A DNA stretch of 64,000 nt from Candidatus Flexicrinis proximus (GTDB taxonomy: Bacteria; Chloroflexota; Anaerolineae; Aggregatilineales; Phototrophicaceae): the NCBI GenBank assembly GCA_016712885.1, contig JADJQF010000016.1, positions 62,001 to 126,000 of the forward strand, written 5' to 3'. Made by a program: the position numbers and the translations under genes. Shown here piece after piece: positions 8,771 to 18,651 of this stretch (positions within the stretch are counted from its first letter, which is position 1; each line of letters begins with the position of its first letter). Below the pieces are notes generated by a model, which saw only the letters and a program-made list of their open reading frames with translations, did not search any database and had not been told where the DNA came from.

Positions 8771-8917
8771 TCTTTGGTGTTCTGCGCCCAAACCCCGGCA
8801 GGAGTTCTCACTTCTCCGCCTCCGACAATGATTTTGTGGCGTGAGCGCCACAAAATCGCAGATGCGGGGTCGAGGGGCGCACCCCTCTCGCGGAGGTGTG
8901 GAGGCAGCGCCTCCACC
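8771..8917 (+). repeat. Intergenic hairpin repeat (copy 5)
   Basis: Begins with CCCAAACCCCGGCAGGAG (modules a/b degenerate). Module c is a perfect 12-bp stem GATTTTGTGGCG (8830-8841), loop TGAG, CGCCACAAAATC (8846-8857). Module d is GAGGGG with CCCCTC (8872-8887). Module e is GTGGAGGC, loop AGC, GCCTCCAC (8898-8916). It lies between two same-strand paralogous genes. Confidence 0.85.
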
Positions 8918-8938
8918 ATCCAAATGCATATCAGGCCT

Positions 8939-9433
8939 TTAGAGCAGACTCCGCGACCGGATGCTGTCGGCCGCCGCGTTGAGGACGTCGTTCAGCGACG
9001 GCCACAGGGTGTCGCCGCTGTTCAGCCACTTATAGCGCAGCACATGACCGTGGTCGATCAGCAGCAGGCCGGTTGTTTCCAGCATCCTGAAATCGGTCTG
9101 CACGGCTTTGTCCGGGTCGGCCAGCAGCGGAAACGTCACCGGCAGCGGCGAACTCAGCATAAAGTTTGCCAGCGCGCCCACGCGGTCGCTGACCACCAGC
9201 GCGACCGGCACGCCCAGCTCGGCGAACCTGGGGGCGTGGCGCTGCATGTTGAGGATGCGGGTCACATTGGCCGGCTTCCAAATCTCGCCGATAAACCCCA
9301 GCAGCAGCCCTTCCGCCCCGGTCAGGCTTGCGAGGCTGCGGATGGCGCGTGTGTGGTCCGGCAGTGCGAAATCGGGCACTTCCTGGGCGATGGCAAGGAT
9401 GCTGACGGCAGTAAAAGGGGAGATATTCGCCAT
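8939..9433 (-). CDS. Redoxin-fold protein without cysteines (paralog 2)
   Basis: A 164-residue tandem paralog of the 8178-8657 product. They share the layout and words such as LLGFIGEIWKP, PLLADPD and LL(L)D(R/H)G/RRV. It too has no cysteine. The AhpC-like fold is inferred from strand order (PDFALPDHTR, then GLLLGFIG, ALVVSDRVGA, VTFPLLADPDKAVQ, GLLLIDHGHVL). The duplication with joint loss of catalytic cysteines suggests a retained non-peroxidase function. ATG 9433. Confidence 0.65.
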   Translation of the reverse strand: MANISPFTAVSILAIAQEVPDFALPDHTRAIRSLASLTGAEGLLLGFIGEIWKPANVTRILNMQRHAPRFAELGVPVALVVSDRVGALANFMLSSPLPVTFPLLADPDKAVQTDFRMLETTGLLLIDHGHVLRYKWLNSGDTLWPSLNDVLNAAADSIRSRSLL

Positions 9434-9513
9434 GTGGCGCTTTCTGCATGTGCGGTCTTAAACAACATTCCCATTATCCCCCCTCGCCGCTGTTTCATGA
9501 GTAAAGGTTGTTT

Positions 9514-9628
9514 CGATGGGGTCCCATCCACGGCAGAAGTCCGTCCTTCTCCACCTCCCGCGGCGACGTTGCAGAGTCGAGCGGCGCAAGTCCCTCGCGG
9601 CGTTGTGGAGACCGCGCCTCCACAACCC
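9514..9628 (+). repeat. Intergenic hairpin repeat, degenerate (copy 6)
   Basis: Contains GATGGGGTCCCATC (module a position), a degraded b, a CGAGCGGCGCAAGTCCCTCG relic of d, and e as GTGGAG with CTCCAC. It lies in the divergent gap 9434-9709, which holds no other feature except the ribosome site of the next gene. Confidence 0.6.
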
Positions 9629-9709
9629 GGGTCGATGGTACGCCCAGCTTGGCAGCGTGGAACGGCGCGCCTAACCCTTATCGTGTTTTCCACATGAAAG
9701 GAGACCCCG

Positions 9710-9946
9710 GTGCCGGTATTCCCGCACGAGACCCATAAGATGAAACCCAACAAAGAATACGCGCTGTATTACGACGGCCCGGACGGAACCTATGTCAAAT
9801 ACTACAGCCAGGGCGCCGAAGAACGTATTGTCCGTGGTGCTGAGGCGAAAAGCGCGTTGAAGCGCCTGCAGTCCTCCTGGGATCAGGTGGGGGGCGGCGG
9901 CTATTCGCCCGATGGCGGCGTCTTCTATTTCGAGCGGCCGAAATAG
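9710..9946 (+). CDS. Small hypothetical protein (78 aa)
   Basis: A 78-residue soluble protein, rich in Tyr, Gly and Lys, with short motifs YALYYDGPDGTYVKYY and GGVFYFERPK that suggest a small all-beta domain. No family is recognised. The GTG start at 9710 is preceded by a strong site (AAAGGAG at 9697-9703), which makes it preferable to the internal ATG at 9740. It stands alone between repeat copy 6 and a convergent enoyl-CoA hydratase. Confidence 0.55.
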   Translation: MPVFPHETHKMKPNKEYALYYDGPDGTYVKYYSQGAEERIVRGAEAKSALKRLQSSWDQVGGGGYSPDGGVFYFERPK

Positions 9947-9980
9947 GCCGCCGGCAGGCACCCGTAGAGCGGGGCGCCGC

Positions 9981-10784
9981 CTACTTGCCCTTCCATTCCG
10001 GCGTCGTCTTTAGCATCCCGGCCTGCATCCCGATCAGCGTGTCCTCGCTGTTCATCAGCGCCGCCTGCGCCCATGACTCCAGTGCCAGCCCACGGGCCAG
10101 ATCGCTCATGCCGTCGATCACCTTTTTGCCATAGCGCACCGCCAGCGGCGCCGCCAAAGCCAGCTCGGCCGTCAGCGCGTCGCCCCGCGCCAATAACTGA
10201 TCGGCCGGGACCACCGCGTTAACCAGTCCCCAGCGCTCGGCGTCGGCCAGATCGAAGGGCTTCCCGGTCAGGATGTACTCTTTCGCCCGTGCCGCGCCGA
10301 TCAAGCGCGTCAGCCGCGTCGTCCCGCCCACATCCGGGATGATCCCGCCTCGTGTCTCCGGAAGCTGCAGCCGCGTCCCCTCCGCCGCGATCCGGAAATC
10401 CGCCGCCAGTGCCAGCTCCATGCCAAGCCCCAGCGCCGCCCCGTGCATCAGCGCGATCACCGGCAGCGCGTGCGCCTCCAGCTTATTCGCAACGCGCTGG
10501 TATAACGCTGTCGTGGCGAACAGGTTTTCGCGGAAGGCCGCGCCCGATACTTCGGCCCACTCGCCGAATGCGCCCAGGTCGATGCCGGCACAGAACACCG
10601 GCCCCTCGCCGCGCAGTAGGATCGCCCGCCACACCGCCGGCGCGTCGGTCGCCAGCCGTTCCGCGCTATCCAGCGCCGCGTCCAGGTCCAACAGCAGCGC
10701 GCGGTTGACGGCGTTGCGCTTCTCCACGCGGTTAAAGACGATTTCCAGCACTGGCGCACGTTCGATCAGGGTAACAAGCGACAT
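9981..10784 (-). CDS. Enoyl-CoA hydratase/isomerase family protein
   Basis: A 267-residue crotonase-fold protein. Visible landmarks are the N-terminal substrate segment NRVEKRNAVNRALL, the first oxyanion-hole region GPVFCAGIDLGAFGEW, the second HGAALGLGMELALAADFRIA, and PETRGGIIPDVGGTTRL, where the glutamate of this block matches the second catalytic acid position of hydratases and the aspartate lies near the isomerase position. Assignment to hydratase or isomerase is not possible by eye. The start is taken at ATG 10784 (MSLVTLIERAP) instead of the longer frame. No beta-oxidation neighbours are adjacent; a thiolase occurs 15 kb away. Confidence 0.85.
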   Translation of the reverse strand: MSLVTLIERAPVLEIVFNRVEKRNAVNRALLLDLDAALDSAERLATDAPAVWRAILLRGEGPVFCAGIDLGAFGEWAEVSGAAFRENLFATTALYQRVANKLEAHALPVIALMHGAALGLGMELALAADFRIAAEGTRLQLPETRGGIIPDVGGTTRLTRLIGAARAKEYILTGKPFDLADAERWGLVNAVVPADQLLARGDALTAELALAAPLAVRYGKKVIDGMSDLARGLALESWAQAALMNSEDTLIGMQAGMLKTTPEWKGK

Positions 10785-10995
10785 CACTTCGGCCTTTGCG
10801 CTTTGATTTCCCGGATTATGCAATCTGTCCCGCCCCAGCGCCACAGTACAGCGCTAAAAGGGTGTCGTAGGCAGGCCCGCTGGTGGTGGCTAAAGGCAAC
10901 TGATGAGCCATAATCGGCAGGATCAAGTACCCGTGACTTACAAATGCCGTACGTGTAGCGATGAAAGCAACGTCAGAAAGGGTCGGAGCAACTCG

Positions 10996-11454
10996 ATGAA
11001 ATCAGAAGAATCCAACCTCAAGAGAATGGATAACGTCGGCATCGCGGTAGAATCTCTCGATGAGGCCATCGCTTTTTTCAGCGAGCTTGGCCTGAAGCTC
11101 GAAGGGCGAGCCATGATCGAAGGAGAATGGGCCGGGCGCGTCACCGGACTGGGCACACAGCGCGTCGAGATCGCCATGATGGTCACCCCCGACGGCTACA
11201 GCCGCCTCGAGCTTTCGCGATTTCTCACCCCGCCTGTAGTAGCCGATCATCGAAACGCCCCGGTGAACGCTCTCGGATACCTGCGCGTCATGTTCACTGT
11301 GGGCGACATCGACGACACCCTCGCCAGGCTCCGCAAACACGGCGCGCAGCTCGTCGGTGAAGTGGTTCAGTACGAGGACTCGTATCGACTCTGCTATATC
11401 CGCGGCCCTGAAGGCCTTCTCATCGGGCTGGCCCAGGAAACCTCAAATCGGTGA
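10996..11454 (+). CDS. VOC/glyoxalase-fold protein
   Basis: A 152-residue protein of the vicinal-oxygen-chelate superfamily with two beta-alpha-beta-beta-beta modules: VGIAVESLDEAIAFFSELGL at the first and LRVMFTVGDIDDTLARLRKHG at the second, ending YIRGPEGLLIGLAQ. The final EG-LIGLAQE region supplies the usual metal-ligand glutamate. ATG 10996 has GGAG seven bases upstream. The following DinB-like gene is 36 bp downstream on the same strand, so the two are probably co-transcribed. The substrate is unknown; resistance or detoxification roles are typical for the family. Confidence 0.8.
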   Translation: MKSEESNLKRMDNVGIAVESLDEAIAFFSELGLKLEGRAMIEGEWAGRVTGLGTQRVEIAMMVTPDGYSRLELSRFLTPPVVADHRNAPVNALGYLRVMFTVGDIDDTLARLRKHGAQLVGEVVQYEDSYRLCYIRGPEGLLIGLAQETSNR

Positions 11455-11490
11455 ACTACTCAATCTGGGAGGCGCATCATCACTGACCAG

Positions 11491-11952
11491 TTGCCCGCTG
11501 CCAACACACGCAACCTGCTCGAACAGCTCGAAACCGTGGTCGCGCAGGTGTGCGATGTCTACCGTAACCTGCCCGATCCCGACGTCATGGTATACGAGCT
11601 CTGGTCGGCCAAAGACATCCTGGCGCACATCACTTTCTGGCACGAAAGCTTTGCGCGGAACGCCAGTGATCTTGCCGCCGGCGTGAAGCCAACACCACTC
11701 GTCGGGACCTATCCCGCGCTCAATCAGGGCGGCGTGGATGCGATGAAATCCTGCACGCTGGATGCGGTCATCGAACGCCTGCAACACGCGCAGGCCATGA
11801 TCCGCGACAGCATCCTGGACCCGCGGGTCGTAGCTATCCCCTACCGCAAAGGATCGCGGGATTACTCCCCCGCCGAACACTTGCAGATCGTGATCGACCA
11901 TATCGGCCGCCACCTGCGTGACGTCGTCAGGAAAGCCCGCCGCCGGTCGTGA
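11491..11952 (+). CDS. DinB/ClbS-like four-helix protein
   Basis: A protein of about 153 residues resembling the ClbS/DfsB branch of the DinB superfamily: helix 1 NLLEQLETVVAQVCDVY, then ELWSAKDILAHITFWHESFA with the HxxxWH-type element, and a late HLQIVIDHIGRHLRDVV helix with metal-ligand histidines. The start is uncertain. The first standard in-frame codon is TTG at 11491, 17 nt after the ribosome site GGGAGG (11468-11473); a non-standard start nearer the site (ATC 11479) would also fit. Such proteins may be thiol transferases or cyclopropane hydrolases. Confidence 0.7.
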   Translation: MPAANTRNLLEQLETVVAQVCDVYRNLPDPDVMVYELWSAKDILAHITFWHESFARNASDLAAGVKPTPLVGTYPALNQGGVDAMKSCTLDAVIERLQHAQAMIRDSILDPRVVAIPYRKGSRDYSPAEHLQIVIDHIGRHLRDVVRKARRRS

Positions 11953-11963
11953 CCGCCACCCTC

Positions 11964-12077
11964 AAACTCCTACCTCCCACGGCGAACTGAAGGGTCCAGC
12001 CCCTTCATTTCGCAAAATAAGGGAGTCGAGAGGGTCGCAACCGTCTCGCGGAGGTGTGGAGGCAGCGCCTCCACAAA
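11964..12077 (+). repeat. Intergenic hairpin repeat (copy 7)
   Basis: Starts with an AAACTCCTACCTCC relic of module b. Module c is TGAAGGG (11988-11994) pairing with CCCTTCA (12001-12007). Then a d relic (GAGAGGGTCGCAACCGTCTCG) and e as GTGGAGGC with GCCTCCAC. It lies upstream of terC, whose start is 147 bp further. Confidence 0.7.
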
Positions 12078-12223
12078 GACAATGACCCTAAAACTATGCG
12101 CGAATCTGCTTCCGTCCGATCGTCGGCAGCACAGAAAACACTGATGCGTCGCGGTTCGATTTTGTTGTATATTAGCCGGGTTACGGACAGAAACTCTAAT
12201 CTTGATATCACAGGGGGTGTACT

Positions 12224-13006
<783 letters not shown>

Positions 13007-13012
13007 GCGGAT

Positions 13013-13066
13013 AGAGCCTCACCCCTTTGCCCCCTTTCCAGATACTGGAGAGGGGGCTTTGTTTGG
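13013..13066 (+). terminator. Terminator of terC (second-family repeat)
   Basis: A 12-bp stem, GCCCCCTTTCCA (13029-13040) with TGGAGAGGGGGC (13046-13057) and one G-U pair, loop GATAC, followed by TTTGTTT. It is preceded by CCTCACCCC, linking it to the GGGGTGAGG repeat family seen at 4109 and 57297. Confidence 0.85.
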
Positions 13067-13093
13067 GGCTTTGATGACTTCCCGAATGAAGCA

Positions 13094-13663
13094 CTAAAGC
13101 AGGGTAAATTCATCTTCCAATAACCCGAACTGCCACAGGTCATGCCAGCGGCCGCGCAGATATTCTTTCTCCCGCCACGAGCCTTCGTGCGTGAAGCCCA
13201 GATGCCGCAGTAATCCGGCTGACGCCTCGTTCCCTTCCGTGACGTTGGCCTCGATGCGGTGCAGGTTCATCGGCCCGAAGCCGAATCGCAGCATCGTAGT
13301 GACGGCCTCGGCCATGATGCCCTGCCGCCAGTAGTCGCGGTTCAGCTCGTAGCCGATCTCGGCGCAGCGGTTCGCGGCGGAGTACAGGTGAAAGCCGCAT
13401 GAACCGACCAGGGTGTCGTCCGGCTTCAGCGTGATCGCCCAACGCAGGCCCGTTTCCTGTAAATAAATGCCATCCGCCCATGAGACGAGGCCGTTCATAT
13501 CTTTGATCGTCGCCTGATCGACTTCGAAACCGGCAAGATAGCGCATCACGTCGGGATTGGTCCACACCTTCAGCCACGCCGTGGCGTCACCCGGCACAAT
13601 GCGCCGCAAACGCAGGCGGGGCGTCTCAAGTGTAGGAAAGGCGTCGAAGATGGAATGGGTCAC
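13094..13663 (-). CDS. GNAT acetyltransferase, RimJ/RimL-like
   Basis: A 189-residue GNAT enzyme. The N-terminus LETPRLRLRRIVPGDATAWL is typical of the RimJ/RimL branch. The acetyl-CoA motif region reads IGYELNRDYWRQGIMAEAV, followed by LHRIEANVTEGNEASAGLLRHLGF and a HDLWQFGLLEDE end. These transferases acetylate protein N-termini, small amines or antibiotics; the substrate is not evident. The start lies 7 bp after the HicB-like stop, so it may be co-transcribed with the toxin-antitoxin genes. Confidence 0.85.
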   Translation of the reverse strand: MTHSIFDAFPTLETPRLRLRRIVPGDATAWLKVWTNPDVMRYLAGFEVDQATIKDMNGLVSWADGIYLQETGLRWAITLKPDDTLVGSCGFHLYSAANRCAEIGYELNRDYWRQGIMAEAVTTMLRFGFGPMNLHRIEANVTEGNEASAGLLRHLGFTHEGSWREKEYLRGRWHDLWQFGLLEDEFTLL

Positions 13664-13670
13664 GGGTTCT

Positions 13671-13862
13671 CTATTTCGCTTTCGACTTCAAATAGATATG
13701 CCTGACCGGCGCGATCATGCTCTCGATGTGCAGATCGATCGCCTCTTTGATGTTTACAAGCGCCTCGTCTCGCGTTTCGCCCTGACTGTAGCAGCCTGGT
13801 AAGCTCGGCACTTCTGGGATGTAACCGCCATCTTCATCGGGAATCAGCACGACCTGGCGCAT
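13671..13862 (-). CDS. HicB-like antitoxin (type II TA)
   Basis: A 63-residue protein matching the partial-RNase-H fold of HicB antitoxins: QVVLIPDEDGGYIPEVPSLP, then GCYSQGETRDEALVNIKEAI, which is the family signature (ExGGYxxxxPxLPGCxSQGxTxxEAxxNIxEAI). No C-terminal DNA-binding domain follows, so it is a short form. The ATG overlaps the stop codon of an upstream frame (TGATG), as expected for a translationally coupled toxin-antitoxin pair, but the upstream gene is almost wholly replaced by the G/C block. Confidence 0.8.
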   Translation of the reverse strand: MRQVVLIPDEDGGYIPEVPSLPGCYSQGETRDEALVNIKEAIDLHIESMIAPVRHIYLKSKAK

Positions 13863-13891
13863 CAGATGGTTTCGTCCGTGATCTGGCTGAT
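13862..13891 (-). pseudogene. Residual 3' end of the gene upstream of hicB, possibly a HicA-like toxin
   Basis: The reverse-strand frame ending in TGA at 13864-13862 reads GISQITDETI before the G/C block begins. The stop overlaps the hicB start. GISQ resembles the C-terminal helix region of some HicA toxins, so a missing hicA is a reasonable inference, not a demonstration. Confidence 0.35.
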
Positions 13892-14386
<495 letters not shown>

Positions 14387-14755
14387 TTTGACCGTATGCT
14401 GCCGCAGCCACGCGGCCACCTGCTGCACCGTACGCTTCCCCTGCGCAATCGCGATCACGCTCCAGTAGGCGTTCTCGTCCAGCCACTTTTTCTCCACGCC
14501 GTTCAGCCGCAGGAACAGCAGCGCCGCCAGCGTCGCCGTGCGCTTGTTGCCATCGTTGAACGGGTGGTTGAGCACCAGCGAATGCAGCAGCGCAGCGGCC
14601 TTCTCGTAAATCGTGGGGTAGGCGTCCTGCCCGAACGCGCTCGCCTGCGGGCGCATCACCGCCGAGTCGAGCAGATCGGCGTCGCGCACGCGGTACGCAC
14701 CAGCCAGCACGTTGGCGTTGATGCGGATAATCTGGTTGACCGACGGGTAGATCAT
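14387..14755 (-). CDS. Fic/Doc-type toxin, 3' end lost in the G/C block
   Basis: The first 123 residues are intact. Residues 64-73, HPFNDGNKRT, are the Fic/Doc active-site motif (catalytic H64), followed by a helical bundle (ATLAALLFLRLNG, WLDENAYWSVIAIAQG) and VQQVAAWLRQHT close to where Doc proteins normally end. Doc toxins phosphorylate EF-Tu; other Fic enzymes AMPylate. The true stop codon is not visible because the sequence enters the G/C block. The ATG overlaps the antitoxin stop (TAATG). Confidence 0.85.
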
Positions 14756-14967
14756 TAGCTGTCGGCCAGCCGCCGCATCAGGTCGGCATTCTCGCGGATC
14801 AGCCGCTGCACGTCCTTGTCGAACGCCGACCACTCGCGCGACTCCAGATACTGGTACAGCGCCTCTTTCACCAGCGCGTCCACCGTCGTCTCGCGCTCCA
14901 GCGCCAGCGCCTCAAGTTTCGCCACGTATTCGGCGTCGACCCGGATCGTGTAGTCCTTTGACTCCAT
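14755..14967 (-). CDS. Ribbon-helix-helix antitoxin partner of Doc
   Basis: A 70-residue protein with the N-terminal beta strand KDYTIRVDAEYVAKLEALA, then ERETTVDALVKEALYQYL, an Arc/CopG-like fold, and a C-terminal helix rich in Asp, Arg and Glu that would contact the toxin. ATG 14967 is preferred (AAGG about ten bases upstream); the ATG at 14991 lacks a site. It is first in an operon with the Doc toxin (stop-start overlap) and probably represses its own promoter. The 200 bp to clpC is a divergent promoter region without a clear consensus. Confidence 0.75.
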   Translation of the reverse strand: MESKDYTIRVDAEYVAKLEALALERETTVDALVKEALYQYLESREWSAFDKDVQRLIRENADLMRRLADS

Positions 14968-15168
14968 CTCTTTACGCCCTTCTATGAGCATGTGTACACG
15001 ATTCTAACACAATGGGGTTACAGTAGGGTGCGATGCGCATCTCGCGCGTTACAATCGAATCACGCAGCTGTGTGTAGTCCTACCAGGATGGCGTCCGGTC
15101 TTGAGCGGCGTTTCAGTCCCTGACACTCATCATTTCGCACCCAGCACTTTAAGTAAGAGGGATAAAAG

Positions 15169-17679
15169 ATGATACGCTTCGACAGGTTCACCGAACGCGC
15201 CCAGGATGCCGCGACCCGCGCTTACGAAATCCTCCAGCGCTACGGTCACAATCAGCTCGACAACGAACACCTGCTGCTGGCCCTGGTGGAACAGCCCGAC
15301 GGCGTCGTCCCCCAGCTCATCGAACGCCTCGGGGCTGACCCCGCCACCATCCGCACCCGGCTGGACGACCACCTTCGCACCGCGCCCAAAGCCAATATCT
15401 ACGGCGGCGGCACGGGGCAGGTCTTCATCACGCCGCGCGTAAAAGCCGTCGTCGACCTGGCCAATGAGGAAGCCAGCAAACTGAAGGACGAGTACATCTC
15501 GACCGAGCATCTCTTCGTAGCGATTTTGGCCGAGCGTAATGCCCCCACCAGCCGCATTCTGGCTGAGGCCGGCATCACCCGCGACCGCGCCTACGATGCG
15601 ATCAAAGAAATTCGAGGAGGCCAGCGCGTGACCGACCCGCAGGCAGAATCGCGCTATCAGACGCTGCAGAAGTACAGCCGCGACCTGACCAAGATGGCAT
15701 CCGAGGGTAAACTCGATCCCGTGATCGGCCGCGACGCCGAAATCATGCGAGTGATCCAGGTGCTTTCCCGCCGTACCAAGAATAATCCGGTCCTCATCGG
15801 CGAGCCAGGCGTCGGCAAGACCGCCATCGTCGAAGGCCTCGCCCAGCGCATCGTCACCGGCGACATCCCCGAATCGCTGATGGGCAAGCGCGTCATTTCG
15901 CTTGACCTGGCTGGCATGCTGGCCGGTTCGCGCTTCCGCGGCGAATTCGAGGAACGCCTCAAGGCCGCCATTGACGAGGTTCAGCGCTCCGCCGGTTAAA
16001 TCATCCTGTTCATCGACGAGCTGCATCAGGTCGTCGGCGCGGGTGCCGCCAATGGCGCCATCGACGCCGGCAACATGATGAAGCCCGCCCTCGCGCGCGG
16101 CGAATTGCAGTGCGTGGGCGCCACCACCCTCGACGAATACCGCCAGTACATCGAAAAAGACGGCGCGCTCGACCGGCGTTTCGCCCCGGTCTACGTCGAG
16201 GAACCGAGTATCGACGACACCATCGACATGCTCTACGGCCTGCGCGACCGTTACGAAGCCCATCACAAGGTCACCATCAGCGACGAAGCCATCGAGGCCT
16301 CGGTGCGCCTCAGCGACCGCTATGTGACCGGCCGCAAGCTGCCCGACAAAGCCATCGACCTGCTCGACGAAGCGGCCGCCAAGCTGCGCGTCGCCCTGCA
16401 TGCCATGCCGCCGCGCCTCAAGGAGATGAAGCAGCAGATCGACCGCCTCAGCGGCGAAGAAGAAGCCGCCGGCTTTGCCCGCGACTACGAACGCGCCGCC
16501 GAGTTCAAGCTGCACCGCATCCAGCTCGAAGCCGATTACCAGCGCGAGCTGACCAACTGGCAGCAGCAGAACCGTATCGACGAAGTGGTCGAGGCCGAAG
16601 ACATCGCCGAAGTCGTCGCGCAATGGACCGGCATCCCCGTCCAGCAGATGCTCGAAACCGAGAGCGAGAAGCTCCTCCGTATGGAGGAAGTCCTCCACGA
16701 GCGCGTCATCGGTCAGGAGCAAGCCGTGCAGGCATTGGCCGATGCTATTCGACGCGCGCGCTCTGGCCTCAAGGACCCGCGCCGCCCGATCGGCTCGTTC
16801 ATCTTCCTCGGCTCGTCCGGCGTCGGCAAAACCGAACTGGCCAAGGCGCTGGCCGAGTTCATGTTCGATGACGAAGACGCCCTCGTCCGCATTGATATGA
16901 GCGAATACCGCGAGCAGCACACCGTCAGCCGCCTGTTCGGCGCGCCTCCGGGCTATGTCGGCTATGAGGAAGGCGGCCAGCTCACCGAGGCCGTCCGCCG
17001 CCGTCCGTATCGTGTCGTGCTGTTTGACGAAATCGAAAAAGCCCACCCCGATGTCTGGAATGCGCTCCTGCAAATCCTCGAGGATGGCCGCCTGACCGAT
17101 GGGCAGGGCCGCACCGTCGACTTCCGCAACACGGTCATCATCATGACCAGCAACCTCGGCACCGAATTCGCCAAGCGCGGCGGCGCGTTGGGCTTCGTCC
17201 AATCCGGCGACGAGCAGGCTGTGGTCGATCATCAGAAGATCGAGCGCGCCCTGCGCGACACTTTCCGGCCGGAGTTCCTCAACCGTATCGACGAGATCAT
17301 CATCTTCTCGCCACTCTCGCTGGCAGATGTCGAGCGCATGGTCGACCTGCAGATGAAAGGGCTGACCGACCGCCTGAGCGAGAATGGCCTGACCATTCAC
17401 CTCACCGAACCGGCGCGCCACTGGCTTGCCAAGAGCGGCTACGACTCGAACTTCGGCGCCCGGCCGCTGCGCCGCGCCATCCAGCGCTATGTCGAGAACC
17501 CGCTCAGCGTCCGCCTGCTGCGCGGTGACTTCCCGCGCGGCGACGTGATCGTCATCGACGAGGTCAACGGCGAAATTACGTTCACCCGCGACCCCGGCGC
17601 CACCACCGACTACAACGCGCCGCAAATCAGTGCCAATAACGGCGACATCCCCGGCTGGCGCGTTCCGACTAACAACTAA
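15169..17679 (+). pseudogene. clpC: ClpC-type AAA+ unfoldase with in-frame stop codon
   Basis: One continuous frame of 836 codons, interrupted only by TAA at 15997-15999 (codon 277), where homologs have Glu ([19 protein letters not shown]). Domains in order: two Clp N repeats (1-150), D1 AAA+ with Walker A GEPGVGKT (about 213-220) and Walker B IILFIDE directly after the stop, a short middle domain with a UVR-like [19 protein letters not shown], and D2 with Walker A GSSGVGKT and [16 protein letters not shown]. The short middle domain points to ClpC, not ClpB. As written, only the N-terminus and half of D1 would be made. A G-to-T sequencing error, a real mutation or read-through are the alternatives. 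AGAGGG lies upstream of ATG 15169. Confidence 0.85.
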
Positions 17680-17706
17680 CGTACGGCGCCCAAAATCGCT
17701 AAATCA

Positions 17707-17746
17707 AACCCGCCCGGCTCATCATCGAACCGGGCGGGTTGCGTTT
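17707..17746 (+). terminator. Rho-independent terminator of clpC
   Basis: An 11-bp stem AACCCGCCCGG (17707-17717) with CCGGGCGGGTT (17730-17740), 12-nt loop, followed by GCGTTT. A short T tract, but a strong stem. Confidence 0.8.
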
Positions 17747-17785
17747 GCAGTCCTGTATCGCCATAAACCGGGTAACATTAGTTAT

Positions 17786-17940
17786 GGGGTGTTTTTCGGG
17801 GTTTCACCCCGAACCCCAGCAGGAGATTTCCCTCCTGCACCTCTCGTATTGGCGATTTTGAACGGCTTGCCGTTCAAAATCGCAGATGAGGGGTCAAGGG
17901 GTGCAAACCCCTTGTGGAGGTGTGGAGGCGAAGCCTCCAA
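17786..17940 (+). repeat. Intergenic hairpin repeat, complete (copy 8)
   Basis: The clearest full copy. a: CGGGGT/ACCCCG (17797-17811). b: GCAGGAG/CTCCTGC (17819-17838). c: 14-bp stem GCGATTTTGAACGG (17852-17865), loop CTTG, CCGTTCAAAATCGC (17870-17883). d: CAAGGGG/CCCCTTG (17895-17914). e: TGGAGGC, loop GAA, GCCTCCA (17923-17939). It lies between the clpC terminator and the convergent reductase gene. Confidence 0.9.
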
Positions 17941-17969
17941 AATCCCCTGGGCACTCTCCGTCGTCTCCC

Positions 17970-18512
17970 TTACCCCCGCACCGGCTCGTAGATCAGCGCG
18001 ACCACGCCGCCTTGCAGCGCCTTCGCCTCCACCAGCTTGAGCGTCGCCGCCGTGCCGTCTTCGAACATCTTCTGCCCCTTGCCCAGCACCACCGGATACA
18101 CCAGCAGCCGCACGCGGTCGACCAGATCGTTGGCGATCAGCCACTGCACCAGCTTGCCGCTGCCGTGAACGGTGATGTCGCCTCCGTCCTGCTGCTTCAG
18201 CTTACGGATTTCCTCCGCGACGTTATCGCTGATGATCACCGAGTTGTTCCAGTCGGCGCGCTCCAGCGTCGTGGACACCACGTACTTGCGCACGCCGTTG
18301 AAGTACACACCGCCCGACTCCTCGTCCGTGCGCGCCGGCCACGCCGCCGCGAACCCCTCGTAGGTCACGCGCCCCAGCAGCAGCGCATCACTAGCCAGCG
18401 ACTCCTCGCCTTTGAACGCCGCGATCTCGTCGTTCCAGTACGGAAATGTCCACCCCGGGTTTTCGATAACGCCGTCGAGCGAAACGAACTCGGTGACAAT
18501 AAGATTTCTCAT
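17970..18512 (-). CDS. Dihydrofolate reductase family protein (RibD C-terminal-like)
   Basis: A 180-residue protein with the fold of the RibD reductase half and DHFR: RNLIVTEFVSLDGVIENP at the N-terminus, LLLGRVTYEGFAAAWPAR, KYVVSTTLERADWNNS, then ITVHGSGKLVQWLIANDLVD and RLLVYPVVLGKGQKMF. The family includes many NADPH-dependent reductases of unknown substrate; it is not FolA. The start at ATG 18512 follows GGAAGGGAAACCCTG. A paralog of the same type is at 28912-29481 with about the same length. Confidence 0.85.
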   Translation of the reverse strand: MRNLIVTEFVSLDGVIENPGWTFPYWNDEIAAFKGEESLASDALLLGRVTYEGFAAAWPARTDEESGGVYFNGVRKYVVSTTLERADWNNSVIISDNVAEEIRKLKQQDGGDITVHGSGKLVQWLIANDLVDRVRLLVYPVVLGKGQKMFEDGTAATLKLVEAKALQGGVVALIYEPVRG

Positions 18513-18651
18513 CAGGGTTTCCCTTCCTTGATCGAAGTCGATTGGGTTGTGATAATCTAGCGGAAGCACAGCGACCTAAACACAGCCGCCCTCTGGCCGA
18601 TCCTACCATGATCGGGGACTTGTGCGCCCCTCAACCCCTGCGAGGACTTGT

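Noticed and set aside
12078..12223. yybP-ykoY manganese riboswitch upstream of terC
   Set aside because: The conserved purine-rich junction of that class was not found in this interval.
15130..17625. 831-codon open frame opposite clpC
   Set aside because: It is the antisense shadow of a conserved AAA+ gene in high-GC DNA, with no domain of its own.
17786..17940. CRISPR-like pattern from repeated hairpins
   Set aside because: Copies are far apart, single, and in both orientations, with no spacer array or cas gene.
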